Assembly (NCBI GenBank): GCA_028876035.1
Contig: JAGWTK010000297.1
Span: forward strand, 1 to 5,496
Direction: 5' to 3'
Source of the DNA: Bacteroidota bacterium
GTDB taxonomy: Bacteria > Bacteroidota > Bacteroidia > Chitinophagales > Chitinophagaceae
DNA: 5,496 bases
Under the pieces are notes generated by a model that did not search any database, was not told where the DNA came from, and saw only the letters and a list, made by a program, of their open reading frames with translations. Positions 1 through 5,376 of the stretch are shown piece by piece. The translations under genes were made by a program, and so were the position numbers. The first letter of the stretch is position 1, and each line of letters begins with the position of its first letter.

Positions 1-126
1 GTGCAGGATATCGAAACAACCATTGGTGAAGGCGATTTTTTTACCAAGAAATTTCCATCGCCTCACTTGTTTGAGCAGTTCCGGCAAGCTGTAGATTTTC
101 TGTTTAATATAATCAGGATTTTTCAT
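1..126 (-). CDS. rfaE2: D-glycero-beta-D-manno-heptose 1-phosphate adenylyltransferase, N-terminal part (runs off left edge)
   Basis: Only the first 42 codons are present, read leftward from an ATG at 126-124; the gene continues beyond base 1. The peptide begins MKNPDYIKQKIYSLPELL and reaches KKIAFTNGCFDILH at residues 29-42. TNGCFDILH is the opening of the nucleotidyltransferase (cytidylyltransferase-like) signature, and the last visible His is the first His of the HxGH ATP-binding motif. The family is the stand-alone equivalent of the C-terminal half of HldE. It transfers AMP from ATP to heptose 1-phosphate to give ADP-heptose for lipopolysaccharide or surface glycan in the cytoplasm. The start fits the family, since a short helical lead of about 28 residues precedes the first beta strand. 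It overlaps the end of the upstream membrane-protein gene by 14 bases, which suggests translational coupling in the panC-panD operon. Other nucleotidyltransferases sharing the motif (glycerol-3-phosphate cytidylyltransferase type) cannot be fully excluded from so short a piece. Confidence 0.85.
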   Translation of the reverse strand, partial: MKNPDYIKQKIYSLPELLKQVRRWKFLGKKIAFTNGCFDILH

Positions 127-1129
127 GCTGACGGTTTCTGTTAAAAACAGGCAGTAATAGGAGGCAGAGCGCTCCGAATACCACCACCATAAAAAATTGT
201 ACCAGCCAAAGCAGCCAGCCGAAAGCCTTGCCCATATTTTCGGTCAGGCCGTAGAGCATCATGGTCTCTTGTACCAGCAATGGATAGGCGCCGGTTCCAC
301 CGGGTGTTACTATCATACCCACACTACCCATGCACAGCACGGACAGAGAGGCTTTAATGCCATACATACTTGTTTCCTGCATCGCTGCCATGCCCACGCG
401 GATGGCGGCCAGGTAGCAGGTCCAAATGAGCACCGTGTGAAAAATAAACCATCCCTTTTGCTGCAGGTCGCGGATACTCGTTAGGCCGTGCCAGATATTG
501 CGCAGGATCTCCTTTAGTTTTTGAACTATACTGATGTGCGCGAATTTGCGGAATGCCCAGCGAAGCAGAGTGAAGAATCCGATGACAACCAGCAATGCTA
601 TGCTCCAGGTGATTATTCGGCTGCCCAGGCTACCACCCCGGTTAAACAATTTGCCCAGCAGGGTAGCTGCGTAATCGCCTATAACATCTACCTGTAGAAA
701 AAAGGTAATGGTAAAAACGATGGCCAGGCATACAAGGTCAAAAGCCCGCTCCGCCACCACAGTACCTACCAGTTTGTCGGTCGGCACTTTTTCATACCGG
801 TTCAAAATGGAACATTTTGCCACTTCTCCCAGGCGCGGTACAAACAGGTTGATGATATAGCTCACCAGTACCGCCATGAATACATTGAGTACTGATGGCC
901 GGTATCCCAGCGGCTGCATCAGCATCTTCCAGCGCACCGCCCGGCTGAAATGCGACAATAACAGGATGAGTATAACGGGTACCAATAACCGGAAATCGGA
1001 CCGCAGCCAGGCGCCTTTGATATCAAGCCAGTCGCTGTGCCCGATAGTGCCCAGGCTCCACCATACCAGGAAAACAGCCAGTCCCGCAAAGAGCAGGTAT
1101 TGTAAGACGCTGCGGATTCTTTTGTTCAT
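113..1129 (-). CDS. Lysylphosphatidylglycerol synthase TM-region / UPF0104 family integral membrane protein
   Basis: A 338-residue polytopic inner-membrane protein of the LPG_synthase_TM (UPF0104, YbhN/AglD-like) family. I see about eight hydrophobic segments, roughly at residues 8-28, 48-66, 80-97, 128-147, 172-190, 227-247, 259-276 and 302-327. The family's conserved spots are present: PRLGE at 98-102 after the third segment, AER at 126-128, and TPGGTGAYP at 275-283. It has no soluble C-terminal aminoacyl-transfer domain, so it is not a full MprF-type lysyl-phosphatidylglycerol synthase. Only the membrane ('flippase-like') part exists, as is usual for this stand-alone family. Its substrate is unknown; lipid or lipid-linked sugar handling is the usual guess. 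It starts 38 bases after panD and its stop overlaps the rfaE2 start, placing it in the same transcript. The heptose-nucleotide neighbour mildly favours an envelope role. ATG at 1129-1127 is preceded by an A-rich stretch without a Shine-Dalgarno sequence. Confidence 0.88.
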   Translation of the reverse strand: MNKRIRSVLQYLLFAGLAVFLVWWSLGTIGHSDWLDIKGAWLRSDFRLLVPVILILLLSHFSRAVRWKMLMQPLGYRPSVLNVFMAVLVSYIINLFVPRLGEVAKCSILNRYEKVPTDKLVGTVVAERAFDLVCLAIVFTITFFLQVDVIGDYAATLLGKLFNRGGSLGSRIITWSIALLVVIGFFTLLRWAFRKFAHISIVQKLKEILRNIWHGLTSIRDLQQKGWFIFHTVLIWTCYLAAIRVGMAAMQETSMYGIKASLSVLCMGSVGMIVTPGGTGAYPLLVQETMMLYGLTENMGKAFGWLLWLVQFFMVVVFGALCLLLLPVFNRNRQHEKS

Positions 1130-1167
1130 AGTTTTCCGGTTCTGAAAGGGTTCAGCCCCTGTGGCCG

Positions 1168-1512
1168 CTACAATTTATTCCCTTCTTTCGGAAAAATTAC
1201 CCAGGGCGTGAATTTTTTGGCGTCTTCAAAGTTCATCCTGGCGTAAGATATGAGGATGACTACATCGCCGGGAGCGCCCAGCCGGGCGGCAGGACCATTC
1301 AGACAGCAGACACCGGAGCCACGTTTCCCCTTGATAACATAAGTCTCCAGCCGGCTGCCGTTGTTTACATTCACCACCTGTATTTTTTCATTCTCGATCA
1401 GGTTGGCGGCCTCCATCAAACCCTCGTCCAGCGTACAGCTGCCTACGTAATTCAGGTTGGCTTCAGTAATGGTGACACGGTGCACCTTTGATTTCATTAT
1501 TTCGATGTCCAT
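1168..1512 (-). CDS. panD: Aspartate 1-decarboxylase (pyruvoyl-dependent)
   Basis: Converts L-aspartate to beta-alanine and CO2, the substrate for the adjacent PanC in pantothenate and coenzyme A synthesis; cytoplasmic homotetramer in the known family. The 114-residue product is a little shorter than the 126 residues of the E. coli enzyme, mainly at the C-terminus. With the start used here the numbering coincides with E. coli. Lys9 and His11 lie in KVHR. The self-cleavage site is Gly24-Ser25 in YVGSC, where Ser25 becomes the pyruvoyl group. Arg54 and Tyr58 are in RLETY, and Asn72-Gly73 in LNGPAAR corresponds to the NGAAA loop. All residues needed for self-processing and catalysis are therefore visible. 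This numbering match supports ATG 1512-1510 over the internal Met6. It follows panC by 46 bases on the same strand and precedes the membrane-protein gene by 38 bases. I see no regulatory element in either gap. Confidence 0.97.
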   Translation of the reverse strand: MDIEIMKSKVHRVTITEANLNYVGSCTLDEGLMEAANLIENEKIQVVNVNNGSRLETYVIKGKRGSGVCCLNGPAARLGAPGDVVILISYARMNFEDAKKFTPWVIFPKEGNKL

Positions 1513-1558
1513 ACAGGCGGAATAATTTTGTGCCGCAAGCTACAGTGTTTCCGGCTAA

Positions 1559-2440
1559 CTAATTAACAGCATTGACAGCGTTTGGTTCTGAGGCCGCCGT
1601 TATCAACATATTGTCTATCAGTCGCACATCGTGCAGAAAAGCCGCAGCGAGTGCCACCAGCGGTTGCCGGCCATCCCAGGATTCTACCGGGGCCAGTGAG
1701 CGGGCATGGGCAATGCTGAGGTAATCAACCTTGAATCTGTTCGCCGTAAGAATTTCTTTTGAGGCGGTCAATATTGTGGACAGTTCTCCAGGCTGCAGCC
1801 TGTCCCTGATAAAGCGCAGTGCTTGAAAAATGGCGCTGGCTGCTTCCCGGTCTGCAGGGCTGAGCCGTACGTTCCGGCTGCTCATGGCCAATCCGTCTTT
1901 CTCGCGTAAGGTAGGGCAGGTATGTAGCACACAGCTGCTGTTCATTAGTTCCAGCAGGCGCGCTACGACCATGCATTGCTGGTAATCCTTTTGACCCATG
2001 TACAAATGATCTGGCCCCACCATGCGCAGCAGTTGCTCCATCACCTGGCAAACGCCCTGGAAATGTCCCGGGCGAAACGGTCCTTCAAATACGGTTTCGA
2101 GGAATCCGAGGTTGTAAAGCGGCTCGTTTTTCCAGCCGTTGGGGTAAATCTCTGCGACTGAAGGCAGGAAAAGCACATCACAGGCGGATTGTTCCAGTAA
2201 TTCAATATCCTTCCCGAGCGTAACGGGGTATTTTTCGAAGTCAGCCGGGTCGTTGAATTGGGCCGGATTCACAAAAATGCTGGCAACAACGACCTGGTTG
2301 GGTACGCCTGCTGCCTGAATCAGCGAGAGATGGCCAGGATGGAGGGCACCCATGGTAGGCACAAAACCGATGGAATAACCTTTCCTGCGGTGCTCATCCA
2401 GGATAGTAGCAAGAGCCCCCTTTTTTTTAATGATTAGCAT
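1559..2440 (-). CDS. panC: Pantothenate synthetase (pantoate--beta-alanine ligase)
   Basis: Catalyses ATP-dependent condensation of (R)-pantoate with beta-alanine through a pantoyl-adenylate, the last step of pantothenate synthesis; cytoplasmic. The 293-residue length is normal. Motifs appear in the expected order: PTMGALHPGH at 28-37 with the HxGH ATP site (His34, His37); FVNPAQF at 56-62 with Gln61 for pantoate; FEGPFRPGHFQGV at 118-130; GQKDYQQ at 149-155 (Lys151, Asp152, Gln155); and REKDGLAMSSRN at 179-190 (Ser187, Ser188, Arg189). No catalytic residue is missing. The coding strand has an A8G5 homopolymer at codons 5-8, immediately after the start. The C-terminus ends in a small NAVNAVN repeat made by a near-perfect 9-base tandem duplication. 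It is the first gene of the minus-strand cluster, divergent from the glycogen-synthase-like gene across 92 bases. I find no clear TAnnTTTG box facing this way, so its promoter is not identified. Confidence 0.97.
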   Translation of the reverse strand: MLIIKKKGALATILDEHRRKGYSIGFVPTMGALHPGHLSLIQAAGVPNQVVVASIFVNPAQFNDPADFEKYPVTLGKDIELLEQSACDVLFLPSVAEIYPNGWKNEPLYNLGFLETVFEGPFRPGHFQGVCQVMEQLLRMVGPDHLYMGQKDYQQCMVVARLLELMNSSCVLHTCPTLREKDGLAMSSRNVRLSPADREAASAIFQALRFIRDRLQPGELSTILTASKEILTANRFKVDYLSIAHARSLAPVESWDGRQPLVALAAAFLHDVRLIDNMLITAASEPNAVNAVN

Positions 2441-2456
2441 ACTATTTTGGGTGAAA

Positions 2457-2469
2457 CCGGTTGCAACAA
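2457..2469 (+). repeat. 13-base block CCGGtTGCAACAA in the panC / glycogen-synthase-like divergent region (copy 1)
   Basis: This block matches bases 3398-3410 upstream of metK at 12 of 13 positions. Here it contains a perfect 8-base palindrome, GTTGCAAC (2460-2467), and it ends 21 bases before the TACCTTTG box. It could be part of the upstream promoter element, a regulator site, or a coincidence. The palindrome is not kept in the second copy, which weakens a dimeric-repressor reading. Confidence 0.3.
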
Positions 2470-2490
2470 GGGATTTTCGCTGAATTATGT

Positions 2491-2498
2491 TACCTTTG
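2491..2498 (+). promoter_or_regulatory. Probable Bacteroidota -7 promoter box (TACCTTTG) for the glycogen-synthase-like gene
   Basis: TACCTTTG fits the Bacteroidota primary-sigma -7 consensus TAnnTTTG exactly. A start of transcription about 7 bases downstream, near 2505, would leave a leader of roughly 28 bases before the ATG at 2533. No textbook TTTG -33 element sits 17-21 bases upstream; the nearest TTG is at 2461, 27 bases away, so the upstream half is uncertain. If this box is a promoter, the alternative TTG start at 2461 lies upstream of the transcript, which supports starting the protein at 2533. Confidence 0.55.
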
Positions 2499-2532
2499 CC
2501 ACCGTTTTTTCGGACTTCAATTTAAACCGCGA

Positions 2533-3345
2533 ATGTCAAAGAAAAGAATTTTATTCATCGCCAGTGAGATGTCGCCTTACCTGGAAATGACTGAGTTTTC
2601 AGAGATTGTAAACAAGCTGGCCATCAAGTCAAATGACAGCGGTTTTGAAATCCGTTGTATTATGCCCCGGTTTGGCGTAATCAACGAAAGAAGGCACCGG
2701 CTGCACGAAGTTGTTCGGCTTTCAGGCATTAATGTGGCGATTGACAATGACGATTATCCCCTCCAAATTAAGGTGGCCTCCCTGCCCAACGCCCGTTTGC
2801 AGGTGTATTTCCTCGACAACGAAGACCTTTTCAAGCGCAAGTTTATTTTCCACGATGAGAAAGAAAAATGGTTTGAGGACAACGGTCTGCGCGCGGTTTT
2901 CTTCTGCAAAGGCGCCCTTGAAACGGTGAAAAAATTCGGCTGGCCCCCGGATATCATTCATTGCAGCGGCTGGATGACCGGCCTCGTTCCCCTGTATTTA
3001 AAGACAGTTTACAAAAAAGAGCCGGTGTTTTCTCACAGCAAATGTGTTTTCACCATCGGACAGAATACCTACAAAGAGAAGCTGGGTGCCGACTTCCTGA
3101 AACTGGCCAATATCAACCCCGCGCTCTTGAAGGAAAAAGACCTGGAGGCGTTTAAAGATGCCAATAATACCGGTATGTTCCGCGGCGGCGCTGCCTGGGC
3201 AGATGCCATTACTTTTGGTGCACCCAAAGTGGAGAAAAAGCTGGTCGATGAATTTGGCAAAGTGAAGGGTAAAAAAGTGCTTGCCTACAATGCAGAGAGT
3301 GATCTAACGGACTACCTGCAACTCTATACGGATCTTGCCAAATAA
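2533..3345 (+). CDS. Glycogen/starch synthase N-terminal-domain-like protein, single domain, probably not catalytic
   Basis: A 270-residue protein resembling only the N-terminal Rossmann-like domain (Glyco_transf_5) of GlgA-type glycogen synthases. RILFIASEMSPYLEM at residues 5-19 matches the family opening, IRCIMPRFG at 40-48 matches its VRxxLPRYG strand, and DIIHCSGWMTGLVPLYLK at 140-157 matches DVVHAHDWHTAL. The ADP-glucose motif KTGGL is replaced by EMTEF (18-22), and the HDWH histidines are replaced (CSGWM, 144-148). The second GT-B domain, with its catalytic Glu and nucleotide site, is wholly absent; full GlgA is about 480 residues. It is therefore unlikely to make glycogen. The open frame extends upstream to 2461, but the ATG at 2533 gives the family-like start and lies after the promoter box. 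It is divergent from panC. From memory, similar 270-residue proteins sit beside panC in many Bacteroidota, usually annotated 'glycogen synthase'; their role is unknown to me. There is no sign of decay: the frame is intact. Confidence 0.85.
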   Translation: MSKKRILFIASEMSPYLEMTEFSEIVNKLAIKSNDSGFEIRCIMPRFGVINERRHRLHEVVRLSGINVAIDNDDYPLQIKVASLPNARLQVYFLDNEDLFKRKFIFHDEKEKWFEDNGLRAVFFCKGALETVKKFGWPPDIIHCSGWMTGLVPLYLKTVYKKEPVFSHSKCVFTIGQNTYKEKLGADFLKLANINPALLKEKDLEAFKDANNTGMFRGGAAWADAITFGAPKVEKKLVDEFGKVKGKKVLAYNAESDLTDYLQLYTDLAK

Positions 3346-3370
3346 GGGTTTCCCGGACTTATGCACGTTT

Positions 3371-3398
3371 GCCTGGCATTAATGGGAATAATCCAGGC
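3371..3398 (+). terminator. Hairpin after the glycogen-synthase-like gene, possible terminator without a U-tract
   Basis: GCCTGG (3371-3376) pairs with CCAGGC (3393-3398). The stem continues, after one bulged C at 3377, through four A-T pairs (3378-3381 with 3389-3392), closing on a 7-base loop. It lies 26 bases past the stop codon at 3345, where a terminator would be expected, but no run of T follows. It may reduce readthrough into metK or protect the upstream mRNA's 3' end. The call is tentative. Confidence 0.35.
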
Positions 3399-3410
3399 CG
3401 GATGCAACAA
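3398..3410 (+). repeat. 13-base block CCGGaTGCAACAA upstream of metK (copy 2)
   Basis: This is the second copy of the block at 2457-2469, differing at one base. It ends 16 bases before the TATCTTTG box, against 21 bases in copy 1. Both copies are followed by TTTC, then ATTAT, then CTTTGC, so the two promoter regions share a general layout with different spacing. It may be an upstream promoter element used by the housekeeping sigma factor. Confidence 0.3.
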
Positions 3411-3426
3411 ATTTCAAACCGGCGAT

Positions 3427-3434
3427 TATCTTTG
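3427..3434 (+). promoter_or_regulatory. Probable Bacteroidota -7 promoter box (TATCTTTG) for metK
   Basis: TATCTTTG is an exact match to TAnnTTTG, within the 153-base gap between the preceding stop codon and metK. The predicted transcript start is near 3441, giving a leader of about 58 bases. That leader is A-rich, has no Shine-Dalgarno sequence, and begins with a small 6-pair hairpin (AAAAGC 3445-3450 with GCTTTT 3455-3460). No canonical TTTG -33 element is present at the usual distance. metK therefore seems to have its own promoter rather than depending on the upstream gene. Confidence 0.6.
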
Positions 3435-3498
3435 CGCCTGTTGAAAAAGCAGCGGCTTTTAACAAAAACTATTCCTCACAAAAAAATACAATTCTCTT

Positions 3499-4752
3499 AT
3501 GCCTTACTTGTTTACGTCGGAAAGCGTTTCTGAAGGTCATCCGGATAAAGTGGCTGACCAGATATCGGATGCGCTCATTGATAACTTCCTTGCATTTGAC
3601 GCACAATCCAAAGTTGCCTGCGAAACGCTGGTTACAACGGGTCAGGTGGTGCTGGCAGGGGAAGTAAAATCAAAAGCTTATCTCGACGTACAGGAAATTG
3701 CCCGCGGGGTGATACGCCGGATTGGTTATACGAAGAGCGAATACATGTTCGAAGCCAATTCCTGTGGTATCCTTTCTGCCATTCATGAGCAGTCTTCTGA
3801 TATCAACCAGGGTGTTGATCGCAAAAAGAAGGAAGAGCAGGGAGCAGGTGACCAGGGTATGATGTTTGGCTACGCCTCAAACGAAACCGATGATTATATG
3901 CCGCTGGCGCTGGACCTGGCACATAAAATATTGATTGAACTCGCTGCCCTTCGCCGCGAAAACAAGCAGATCAAATACCTCCGACCCGATGCTAAGAGCC
4001 AGGTGACCCTGGAGTACGACGATAACAACAAACCCGTACGGATTGATGCAATTGTTGTATCTACACAGCACGATGACTTCGATACCGAAGCAAAAATGCA
4101 GAAGAAGATTTACGACGATATCGTATCTATTCTCATTCCCCGCGTAAAATCAAAATACAGGAAGTACGCAAAACTCTTCAACGACAAAATCAAGTACCAT
4201 ATCAATCCCACCGGTAAGTTTGTAATTGGCGGACCGCACGGTGATACGGGTTTGACAGGTCGTAAAATCATCGTGGATACCTACGGTGGTAAAGGTGCAC
4301 ATGGTGGTGGCGCGTTCAGCGGAAAAGATCCCAGCAAGGTAGACCGTTCAGCTGCTTATGCAACCCGTCATATTGCGAAAAACCTGGTAGCGGCAGGTGT
4401 TGCCGACGAAGTGCTGGTACAGGTTTCTTATGCTATTGGTGTGGCCCAGCCCACTTCCATTAACGTAAATACTTACGGCACCGCCAAAGTAGGCATGACG
4501 GATGGTGAAATTGGCAAACTGGTAGAGCAGGTGTTTGACATGCGTCCTTACTTCATCGAACAGCGCCTGAAACTGCGCAACCCGATTTATAGTGAAACGG
4601 CTGCTTACGGACATATGGGCCGCCAGCCGCAGGTGGTAGAGAAAAAATTCAAATCACCCGATGGTAAAGAGATTACGAAGAAAGTGGAGTTGTTTACCTG
4701 GGAGAAACTGGATTATGTGCCGAAAGTGAAGAAAGCATTTGGCATTAAATAA
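3499..4752 (+). CDS. metK: S-adenosylmethionine synthetase (methionine adenosyltransferase)
   Basis: Makes S-adenosylmethionine from ATP and L-methionine, releasing phosphate and pyrophosphate; an essential cytoplasmic enzyme, tetrameric in known bacterial examples. All signatures are present. EGHPDKVADQ at 12-21 carries His14, Asp16 and Lys17. The GAGDQG hexapeptide is at 115-120 with Asp118. PDAKSQVT at 163-170 carries Lys166. GGPHGDTGLTGRK at 244-256 carries Asp249, Arg255 and Lys256. The glycine-rich phosphate-binding segment GGGAFSGKDPSKVDRS is at 269-284, with Lys276, Lys280 and Asp282. The 417 residues exceed the 384 of E. coli, with an offset of about 11 residues between Lys166 and Asp249 and an extended C-terminus; as I recall, this longer form is normal for Bacteroidota. 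ATG 3499 gives the conserved MPYLFTSESVSEGHPDK beginning. It has its own promoter box at 3427 and a strong terminator starting 15 bases after its stop, so it is likely monocistronic. No SAM riboswitch is visible in the short leader. Confidence 0.98.
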   Translation: MPYLFTSESVSEGHPDKVADQISDALIDNFLAFDAQSKVACETLVTTGQVVLAGEVKSKAYLDVQEIARGVIRRIGYTKSEYMFEANSCGILSAIHEQSSDINQGVDRKKKEEQGAGDQGMMFGYASNETDDYMPLALDLAHKILIELAALRRENKQIKYLRPDAKSQVTLEYDDNNKPVRIDAIVVSTQHDDFDTEAKMQKKIYDDIVSILIPRVKSKYRKYAKLFNDKIKYHINPTGKFVIGGPHGDTGLTGRKIIVDTYGGKGAHGGGAFSGKDPSKVDRSAAYATRHIAKNLVAAGVADEVLVQVSYAIGVAQPTSINVNTYGTAKVGMTDGEIGKLVEQVFDMRPYFIEQRLKLRNPIYSETAAYGHMGRQPQVVEKKFKSPDGKEITKKVELFTWEKLDYVPKVKKAFGIK

Positions 4753-4767
4753 GCCAGGCAACGAATA

Positions 4768-4796
4768 AAAAAGCCTCCCGTTCAGGGAGGTTTTTT
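4768..4796 (+). terminator. Rho-independent terminator after metK
   Basis: AAAAAAGCCTCCC... folds onto GGGAGGTTTTTT. CCTCCC (4774-4779) pairs with GGGAGG (4785-4790) around a 5-base loop (GTTCA). The stem extends by a G-T pair and five A-T pairs, for 12 pairs in all, and the T6 run (4791-4796) supplies the U-tract. The A-run before the stem makes it potentially bidirectional. It begins 15 bases after the metK stop and ends 11 bases before the next start codon. Confidence 0.9.
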
Positions 4797-4807
4797 ATTT
4801 TCGGTCC

Positions 4808-5371
4808 ATGAATGAGCAGCACAATCCATGGACGATCCTCGGTGAAAAGCAGGTATATGACAATCCCTGGATTGCGGTAACAGAATACCAGGTGTTGAAT
4901 CCTTCCGGTGGAAAGGGCATTTACGGCAAAGTACATTTTAAAAACAAGGCGATTGGGATTGTAGCGCTGGATGAGGAAGGGAATACCTGGCTGGTAGGAC
5001 AATACCGTTTCGTACTGAATGCCTATAGTTGGGAGATTCCCGAAGGTGGTGGCATAGCGGGAACGGATCCGCTCGAAGCCGCCCGACGCGAATTGCGCGA
5101 GGAGACCGGCCTGGAAGCAGGGACCTGGACTACGCTGATGCATTTTCACTTGTCCAACTCCGTTAGTGATGAGTACGGCACTATTTATCTCGCCCGTCAG
5201 CTGAAGGCCGGTGAAGCAGCACCGGAAGAAACGGAGCAATTGCAGGTTAGAAAACTGCCATTCGAAGAAGCTTACCAGATGGTGGAATCGGGCATTATTA
5301 CCGATTCCATGAGCGTTGCCGGAATTTTAAAAGTAAAATTAATGCTGCTGGATGGCAGCTTGCCAAAATAA
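4808..5371 (+). CDS. Nudix hydrolase, ADP-ribose pyrophosphatase-like
   Basis: A 187-residue cytoplasmic Nudix-fold pyrophosphohydrolase, probably cleaving ADP-ribose or a related nucleoside diphosphate sugar to AMP plus sugar phosphate; the exact substrate cannot be read from sequence. The N-terminal strands (residues 8-46, including YDNPWIAVTEYQVLNPSGG) resemble ADP-ribose pyrophosphatases. These are followed by WLVGQYRF (61-68) and WEIPEGG (75-81), typical of that subgroup. The Nudix box runs from Gly80 to Leu102, with the metal-binding REXXEE core at Arg94-Glu99 (RELREE) followed by TGL. The first Glu of the formal GX5EX7REUXEEXGU pattern is Thr86; that Glu is not one of the core metal ligands, so activity is still expected. 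ATG 4808 is the only Met before the Nudix box and gives a family-like N-terminus. No Shine-Dalgarno sequence lies at a useful distance; GGGAGG at 4785-4790 belongs to the terminator and is 17 bases away. The rRNA methyltransferase gene follows after 5 bases, so the two are probably co-transcribed. Confidence 0.92.
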   Translation: MNEQHNPWTILGEKQVYDNPWIAVTEYQVLNPSGGKGIYGKVHFKNKAIGIVALDEEGNTWLVGQYRFVLNAYSWEIPEGGGIAGTDPLEAARRELREETGLEAGTWTTLMHFHLSNSVSDEYGTIYLARQLKAGEAAPEETEQLQVRKLPFEEAYQMVESGIITDSMSVAGILKVKLMLLDGSLPK

Positions 5372-5376
5372 TCAAA

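Noticed and set aside
197..484. A 95-codon + strand frame rich in His and Thr opposite the membrane-protein gene.
   Set aside because: Its composition is what the antisense of a hydrophobic membrane gene produces. It has no promoter and no family resemblance.
1523..1530. TAATTTTG, a + strand match to TAnnTTTG between panD and panC.
   Set aside because: It points antisense into panC, no gene lies in that direction, and no -33 element is visible. A chance match in an AT-rich gap is likely.
1562..1580. A 9-base tandem repeat at the 3' end of panC (NAVNAVN).
   Set aside because: There are only about two imperfect copies at a dispensable C-terminus. It is probably a minor duplication without function.
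1725..2051. A 108-codon minus-strand frame within panC.
   Set aside because: This is an alternative frame of the intact panC gene with no recognisable motifs.
2461..2532. An N-terminal extension of the glycogen-synthase-like protein from TTG 2461.
   Set aside because: It would run through the promoter box at 2491-2498, and the extra 24 residues have no family counterpart; the ATG at 2533 fits the conserved start.
3371..3423. Mutually exclusive stems GCCTGG/CCAGGC (3371-3398) and GCCGG/CCGGC (3397-3423), as in an attenuator.
   Set aside because: The second stem is only 5 pairs with a 17-base loop. Both lie before the likely metK transcript start, so they would not be in its leader.
3346..3498. 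A SAM riboswitch ahead of metK.
   Set aside because: From the inferred transcript start the leader is only about 58 bases and A-rich. I see no multi-helix junction or SAM-II-like pseudoknot pattern. The stronger hairpin (3371-3398) lies upstream of the -7 box.
4745..5239. A 164-codon minus-strand reading frame.
   Set aside because: It lies opposite the Nudix gene and the terminator, resembles no family I know, and is explained by the codon pattern of the real gene.
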